Positions 59,785 to 64,000 of a stretch of DNA of 64,000 nucleotides are shown one piece after another; the stretch's first letter is position 1, and each line of letters starts with the position of its first letter. The position numbers and the translations under genes are program-made. The DNA comes from UBA1444 sp964521625 (GTDB lineage: Bacteria > Bacillota > Negativicutes > UBA1444), in NCBI GenBank assembly GCA_964521625.1, contig CAZFSM010000002.1, positions 124,001 through 188,000 of the forward strand, written 5' to 3'. The notes under the pieces are model-generated. The model worked only from the letters and a program-made list of their open reading frames with translations, was not told where the DNA came from and made no database searches.

Positions 59785-61329
59785 ATGTTTGCCAAAACGT
59801 TCGGCGCAGGAATTTTAGGTCTTAATGGAGTATTATTCAGTATTGAGGTAGATATTTCCAATGGAATTCCTGGAATGGAAATCGTTGGTTTGCCGGATAC
59901 TGCAGTGCGTGAGTCAAAAGAGAGAGTGCGGGCGGCAATCCGCAATGCCGGATATGAGGTTCCTTGTCGCCGGATAACAGTCAATCTGGCGCCGGCGGAT
60001 CAAAAAAAAGATGGATCAGGTCTGGATTTGCCGATAGCTATTGGGATCCTTGCTGCCTCGGAACAGCTAGCGGCACCAGCATTGGATGATGTAGTCCTGG
60101 TTGGCGAATTATCATTGGATGCAAAACTGCGGGGTATCAACGGCGTCTTGCCGATGGCGATTATGTGCCGTCAAACAGGCATAAAGCGGATTGTTTTGCC
60201 GGTAGAAAATGCCGCTGAAGCAAAAGTTGTTGATACGATAGGAGTAGTGGCTGTTGATAGTCTACAAGCCGCAATTGCAGCTATTACAGGTGATTTTTTA
60301 GAATTGATTGAATCTCCGCAATGCAATGATCCTAGAGTTGGCAAGCAATCATTGCAACAAAATGATGATTTTTGCGATGTCCAAGGTCAGCTTGCCGCCA
60401 AGCGGGCACTGGAGATTGCTGCTGCGGGTGGACACAACGTCCTGATGACTGGGGCGCCAGGAGCAGGAAAAACCATGTTGGCCCGCCGGATCGCCTCAAT
60501 ATTGCCGCCAATGACCCAGGATGAAGCCTTGGAAGTAAGCAAAATTTATAGTGTTGCTGGTTTATTAGGGTCGGCGGCAGGTTTAGTCGAGCAGCGACCA
60601 TTTCGCTCACCACATCACACTGTTTCGGCCGCAGCGATGGCTGGTGGCGGCAGAATCCCTAGGCCGGGCGAGGTTACACTGGCGCACAATGGCGTGTTGT
60701 TTTTGGATGAACTGACCGAATTTCCCCGGCAGGTGCTGGAAGTATTGAGGCAACCGGTTGAAGATGGTCAGGTGACAGTTGCCCGAGTGAATTCGACGTA
60801 TACTTATCCGTCGCGCTTTATGTTGATCCTTGCCATGAATCCATGTCCCTGCGGTTATTTTGGCGATTCGCTTCATGAATGTTGCTGCAGTCCAGCAGAG
60901 ATTAAGCGCTATCTGCGAAGGATATCCGGTCCCCTAATGGATCGAATTGACTTGCATATCAACGTACCACGTTTACGCTATGAAGAAATGGCAACAGAGC
61001 GGGTGACAGAGTCCTCAGCAGCCATAGCCGTGCGTGTTGCCGATGCACGCTTACGGCAGGCGGGTCGCCTTGCAGGGATGGGTGTGTTTTGCAATGCACA
61101 GATGAATCACCGCCAGCTCAAAGGGCTGTGCCAGATTACTAGTGATGCGCAGGAAGTGTTGCGGCAAGCGTTCGAAAAAATGAAACTGAATGCTCGTGCT
61201 TATGACCGGATTATCAAAGTTGCGCAAACGATTGCCGATTTGTCAGGAGCGGAGAAAATCGAGCTTCCTCACATGGCGGAAGCAATACAAGTCCGTCTGG
61301 TTGTTGCCGCAAATAGTGGTGGATACTAA
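59785..61329 (+). CDS. comM: ComM/YifB family Mg-chelatase-like ATPase
   Basis: This 514-residue AAA+ protein has an N-terminal Lon-like S5 fold domain (about 1-170), then an ATPase domain with Walker A GAPGAGKT (223-230), Walker B LFLDELTEF, and a cysteine-bearing NPCPCGYFGDSLHECCCSP insert. A C-terminal Mg_chelatase_C domain covers about 410-510. ComM helicases promote branch migration in natural transformation; in other bacteria the role is less clear. GGAGGAA precedes the ATG. It follows yraN, a common neighbourhood. Confidence 0.92.
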   Translation: MFAKTFGAGILGLNGVLFSIEVDISNGIPGMEIVGLPDTAVRESKERVRAAIRNAGYEVPCRRITVNLAPADQKKDGSGLDLPIAIGILAASEQLAAPALDDVVLVGELSLDAKLRGINGVLPMAIMCRQTGIKRIVLPVENAAEAKVVDTIGVVAVDSLQAAIAAITGDFLELIESPQCNDPRVGKQSLQQNDDFCDVQGQLAAKRALEIAAAGGHNVLMTGAPGAGKTMLARRIASILPPMTQDEALEVSKIYSVAGLLGSAAGLVEQRPFRSPHHTVSAAAMAGGGRIPRPGEVTLAHNGVLFLDELTEFPRQVLEVLRQPVEDGQVTVARVNSTYTYPSRFMLILAMNPCPCGYFGDSLHECCCSPAEIKRYLRRISGPLMDRIDLHINVPRLRYEEMATERVTESSAAIAVRVADARLRQAGRLAGMGVFCNAQMNHRQLKGLCQITSDAQEVLRQAFEKMKLNARAYDRIIKVAQTIADLSGAEKIELPHMAEAIQVRLVVAANSGGY

Positions 61330-61418
61330 GGCTATATTTATTTTAAGAACTAAACAGACAATACTGATACAATTGGCGAAAAAAATAAAAGGCGTCGCTA
61401 TGCGCGCCGCCAAGAGGA

Positions 61419-62468
61419 TTAAACTGGGTGAAGCCTCGGGTTTTCCCGATAATGCCGACCGACTTTTGCACAAGGTTTTCCATCGAGAGATACAATGTCG
61501 GCGGTGAAATTAATATTATCGTTATATAAGCTGCTGCCCACCGCATAGACATCTGCAGGAGTTTTTTCCGCTTCGAACGCCAAGATTTTTTCGGCGGTGA
61601 ATCCGCCCGAAACCATAATTTTTACGTGGTTAAATCCTTCAGCATCCAGCGCCTGGCGAACATTTCTGACGAGAAGTGCGCAAACCCCCGTCGGTTTGAA
61701 AGAACCCATGTGGGGCAATACGGAGACGTCAACCAACGTATCGGCAGTATCCAGGCGCACTCCGTATAAGCGGGGGCCAAATTTTCTTGCGACCTCTAGC
61801 GCTGTTTTTACACAATCGTTATCAAAATCGACCAAAGCGACCCGGTTGACAGCAGGATCGATATGACGGTCAAAGGCTTCGGTCGCTGCTAACGTGTTGC
61901 CTTCATAGGCGGCGATCAAAGCATGGGGGATTGTTCCCAACGCTTCTCCGCCCCAAAAAGCAGCATTCGCCGGGGTTGATACGCCAGCCACTCCACCGAT
62001 TTTTGCCGCATACCCGTCTTGCGCCTGCACTGCATAGTGGTCAAACCGCGATGGGAAAAACAAAACAGGTTTTCCTGCCGCTGCTTTTACTACCCGGTCA
62101 ACATTCGTCGCAATTTTTGTTTGGCGGGATAATACCCCCAGATATACCGTTTCCAGGTGGACAAAATCCGCCAGACTCCCTTCGATAGTGAGTACCGTAT
62201 CCCAGGGATCCAGGCGGTCGCCATCATACATGGCTCGAATTTTTAATTTGTCGGGGTGATCGGCGCAGGTCTGCAAAATGGCGATAGCATGGTCAACCCC
62301 GCACAGAACTGCATTCTGGCGTTGAAAGACTTGCATCAGGACCTGCGGGTTATAGTGGTCTTTTTCCAGAATCATTTTTGACCGGACAAAATAACTGTCA
62401 CTGAAATATCCACTACGAATATCATCTATCGGAAGGTTGAAGTGGGATGCGGGCAATCTTTGCTTCAT
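61419..62468 (-). CDS. Nicotinate phosphoribosyltransferase family protein
   Basis: This 349-residue protein starts at ATG 62468, with AAGGAGG about 9 bases upstream. It matches the NAPRTase family: a SGYFSDSYFVRSKMIL start, an ETVYLGVLSRQTKIATN motif, SRFDHY near the phosphoribosyl site, and LVDFDNDC, VRLDTAD and VSGGFTAEKI in the barrel. It converts nicotinate and PRPP to nicotinate mononucleotide in NAD salvage. It is shorter than Escherichia coli PncB, resembling the short type of Bacillota and archaea. It is transcribed divergently from folP. Confidence 0.88.
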   Translation of the reverse strand: MKQRLPASHFNLPIDDIRSGYFSDSYFVRSKMILEKDHYNPQVLMQVFQRQNAVLCGVDHAIAILQTCADHPDKLKIRAMYDGDRLDPWDTVLTIEGSLADFVHLETVYLGVLSRQTKIATNVDRVVKAAAGKPVLFFPSRFDHYAVQAQDGYAAKIGGVAGVSTPANAAFWGGEALGTIPHALIAAYEGNTLAATEAFDRHIDPAVNRVALVDFDNDCVKTALEVARKFGPRLYGVRLDTADTLVDVSVLPHMGSFKPTGVCALLVRNVRQALDAEGFNHVKIMVSGGFTAEKILAFEAEKTPADVYAVGSSLYNDNINFTADIVSLDGKPCAKVGRHYRENPRLHPV

Positions 62469-62553
62469 CGAGAGGGCCTCCTTGATGGTATTGCAATTGT
62501 TGATTGTTACTATGATACAATATCGGTAGTCTGGCTGCAACAGGAGGATGTGT

Positions 62554-63768
62554 ATGACTTATTCGGCAAGAGTGCTGAATTTTACCGGCGAAGAAGCTGT
62601 GAAGCGACTGATGAGTGAAATGGGTTGCGATCCGGCGGGAATATCGATCATGGCACCCAAAGCGTTGTTCAAAACGATCTATATCGAGAGTATTACAACG
62701 AAAGCAGCTAATCTATTGAAACAGACTTTTTTAGCCAAAGGGGCTGAAGTGGCCGTTGCCCGCAGTACGGCTGACCTAAGTGCTCCGCAGACACCAGTGT
62801 TGATCTGCGGGACGTTGAAACAATATCGTCAGGCGTTGGCGCAACTGCGGCAACAGCCGTGGGGTTTGCCTGATGTGGCGCAGGCGGTTGAACGCGCCTT
62901 GGCGGCTGAAGCGAATAATCCGACCAGACAGTATGTTACACAGGGAAAAAGTATTTCTATTCAACCTGGTAAAACGCTGGTCATGGGGATTTTGAATCTG
63001 ACGCCAGACTCATTTTCCGATGGCGGACAACATGACAGTAGTGAGGCCGCTGTGGAACGCACTTTGGCAATGATTGAGGACGGGGCTGACATTATTGACG
63101 TTGGGGCCGAGTCAACCCGCCCTTATGGGGCGGTGAAAATATCAACGGATGAAGAACTAGCGCGGTTGTTGCCAGTATTAGAAAAAATTCTGTCAATATC
63201 AAGTGTACCCGTGTCTGTCGATACTTATAAGAGTGCTGTGGCAGACAAAGCATTGGAGTTAGGTGCGCATATCCTGAACGATATATGGGGACTGCAGCAC
63301 GACACGGAGATGGCAAATCTCGCAGCCAAGCACCAAGTCCCGGTAGTGATTATGCATAATCGTGCTTCTGCCAGTGATTCGAAACGCGACATTATGGCTG
63401 AAATGGTTGATTTTTTTGTGCGCAGCATGGAAATCGGGCTGCAGGCGGGAATTGACCGTGATCAGTTTATTATTGATCCTGGAATTGGGTTTGGCAAAAA
63501 CACAGCGCAAAATCTGGAAGTGCTGGCTCGCCTGGCTGAATTGAAAACGTTGGATTGTCCGATATTGGTTGGCACTTCGCGCAAACGCTTCATCGGCGAA
63601 ATATTGAATCTGTCGGTGGAAGAACGAGCCGAAGGTACCGGCGCCACTGTGGTGCATTCTATTATGAACGGCGCCGCTATTGTCCGGGTCCATGACGTTA
63701 AAATGGCAAAACGCATGGCGATAATGACTGATGCATTGCAGAATTGGAGGGAATTTGGACGTGGATAA
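62554..63768 (+). CDS. folP: Dihydropteroate synthase with N-terminal extension
   Basis: This 404-residue protein joins p-aminobenzoate to the pterin diphosphate in folate synthesis. The DHPS signatures are LVMGILNLTPDSFSDGG (about 142-158), GAESTRP, and the late VGTSRKRFIG and AEGTGA motifs. A roughly 130-residue N-terminal extension (LNFTGEEAVKRLM, then GISIMAPKALFK) precedes the catalytic domain; similar extensions occur in other Clostridia/Negativicutes enzymes, and their role is unknown. ATG 62554 follows AGGAGGATG. The end overlaps folB by 8 bases. Confidence 0.93.
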   Translation: MTYSARVLNFTGEEAVKRLMSEMGCDPAGISIMAPKALFKTIYIESITTKAANLLKQTFLAKGAEVAVARSTADLSAPQTPVLICGTLKQYRQALAQLRQQPWGLPDVAQAVERALAAEANNPTRQYVTQGKSISIQPGKTLVMGILNLTPDSFSDGGQHDSSEAAVERTLAMIEDGADIIDVGAESTRPYGAVKISTDEELARLLPVLEKILSISSVPVSVDTYKSAVADKALELGAHILNDIWGLQHDTEMANLAAKHQVPVVIMHNRASASDSKRDIMAEMVDFFVRSMEIGLQAGIDRDQFIIDPGIGFGKNTAQNLEVLARLAELKTLDCPILVGTSRKRFIGEILNLSVEERAEGTGATVVHSIMNGAAIVRVHDVKMAKRMAIMTDALQNWREFGRG

Positions 63769-64000
63769 GATCACGTTGCATAATATGAAATTCCATGGTT
63801 ATCACGGCTGCGAAGATTTTGAAAAACAAAATGGGCAGATTTTTGAGGTCGATCTGGATATTATGGTTGATGCCGAAAAAGCCGGCCAAACTGATTGTCT
63901 GACTGATGCCGTCAATTATGTGGCCATTTTTGAACAGGTAAAGCGGATAGTGGAAACGGAACGCTACAATTTACTGGAACGTTTGGCGCATAGAATTAGT
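63761..64000 (+). CDS. folB: Dihydroneopterin aldolase, 5' part
   Basis: The frame begins at GTG 63761 with GGAGGG 9 bases upstream and runs open for 80 codons to the end of the window, so the 3' end is missing. The N-terminus (KITLHNMKFHGYHGCEDFEK) is the typical FolB opening with the substrate-binding histidine/tyrosine segment. Later come VDLDIMVDAEKAG and LTDAVNYVAIFEQVKRIVE, with the catalytic-lysine region still to come downstream. FolB makes 6-hydroxymethyl-dihydropterin, the substrate supplied (after pyrophosphorylation) to FolP. Confidence 0.92.
   Translation, partial: MDKITLHNMKFHGYHGCEDFEKQNGQIFEVDLDIMVDAEKAGQTDCLTDAVNYVAIFEQVKRIVETERYNLLERLAHRIS

Noticed and set aside
1..64000. 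CRISPR arrays, insertion sequences, prophage or integrative elements
   Set aside because: No transposase, integrase or phage genes, no spaced direct repeats and no target-site duplications were seen; the 38.5-50.7 kb island has no mobility genes.

Overview
The window is a nearly gap-free bacterial chromosome segment of moderate GC. Almost all genes lie on the + strand, with many GTG/TTG starts, strong GGAGG-type ribosome sites and stop/start overlaps. Gene order is that of Bacillota core clusters (pgpH-ybeY-cdd-era-recO; coaD-tmcAL-ackA-yceD-rpmF-fapR-plsX-fab-acpP-rnc-smc-ftsY; ylxM-ffh-rpsP-khpA-rimM-trmD-rplS-lepB-rbgA-rnhB). spoVS points to an endospore former and motAB to motility. An in-frame UGA gene implies selenocysteine use. 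A tricarboxylate-type transporter, a DASS carrier, ferredoxin-nitroreductase and B12 adenosyltransferase fit an anaerobe. My best guess is an anaerobic spore-forming Bacillota, probably of the Negativicutes (Sporomusaceae-like) type; the class is inference.

Layout. 1-6.3 kb: end of pgpH, ybeY, cdd, era, a DUF502 membrane protein, a CBS/DUF21 protein, recO, an Smr-domain protein and a CheY-STAS protein. 6.3-6.6 kb, minus strand: a 100-residue HesB/IscA-like selenoprotein whose UGA at codon 35 splits it, so that ordinary gene calling leaves an apparent gap; this is the most interesting item. 6.7-17.8 kb: a secreted DUF3298 protein, HAD phosphatase, motAB behind a probable sigma-D promoter, htpX, an M42 peptidase, ndk, a cobalamin adenosyltransferase, an EF-G-like GTPase, a zinc-ribbon protein, nitroreductase, tRNA-Pro(CGG) and an NlpC/P60 wall hydrolase. 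17.8-25.7 kb: DUF4127 protein (minus), rsmD, coaD, a coiled-coil protein, tmcAL (minus), ackA, yceD, rpmF, a metallo-beta-lactamase-fold protein. 25.8-33.4 kb: the fatty acid/phospholipid operon fapR-plsX-fabH-fabD-fabG-acpP-(FabK/NMO-like)-fabF-rnc. 33.4-38.4 kb: spoVS (candidate sigma-H promoter), smc, ftsY.

38.5-50.7 kb is a carboxylate-use island inserted between ftsY and ylxM-ffh, which are neighbours in Bacillus subtilis. It holds a LacI-family regulator with a palindromic operator, the tctCBA transporter, a Gfo/Idh/MocA dehydrogenase, a LytS/LytR-type two-component system, a DASS carboxylate carrier, a GlcD-type FAD oxidase and a ferredoxin-nitroreductase. 50.8-59.8 kb: SRP/ribosome genes, lepB, rbgA, rnhB, FliK-like and FlhB-like orphan genes, and yraN. 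59.8-64 kb: the ComM-type ATPase, a nicotinate phosphoribosyltransferase family gene (minus), folP and the truncated start of folB.

No insertion sequence, prophage or CRISPR array is visible. Once the selenoprotein and tRNA are counted, no stretch above about 300 bases lacks a gene. Intergenic regions hold mainly hairpin terminators and promoters, several of which overlap one another.
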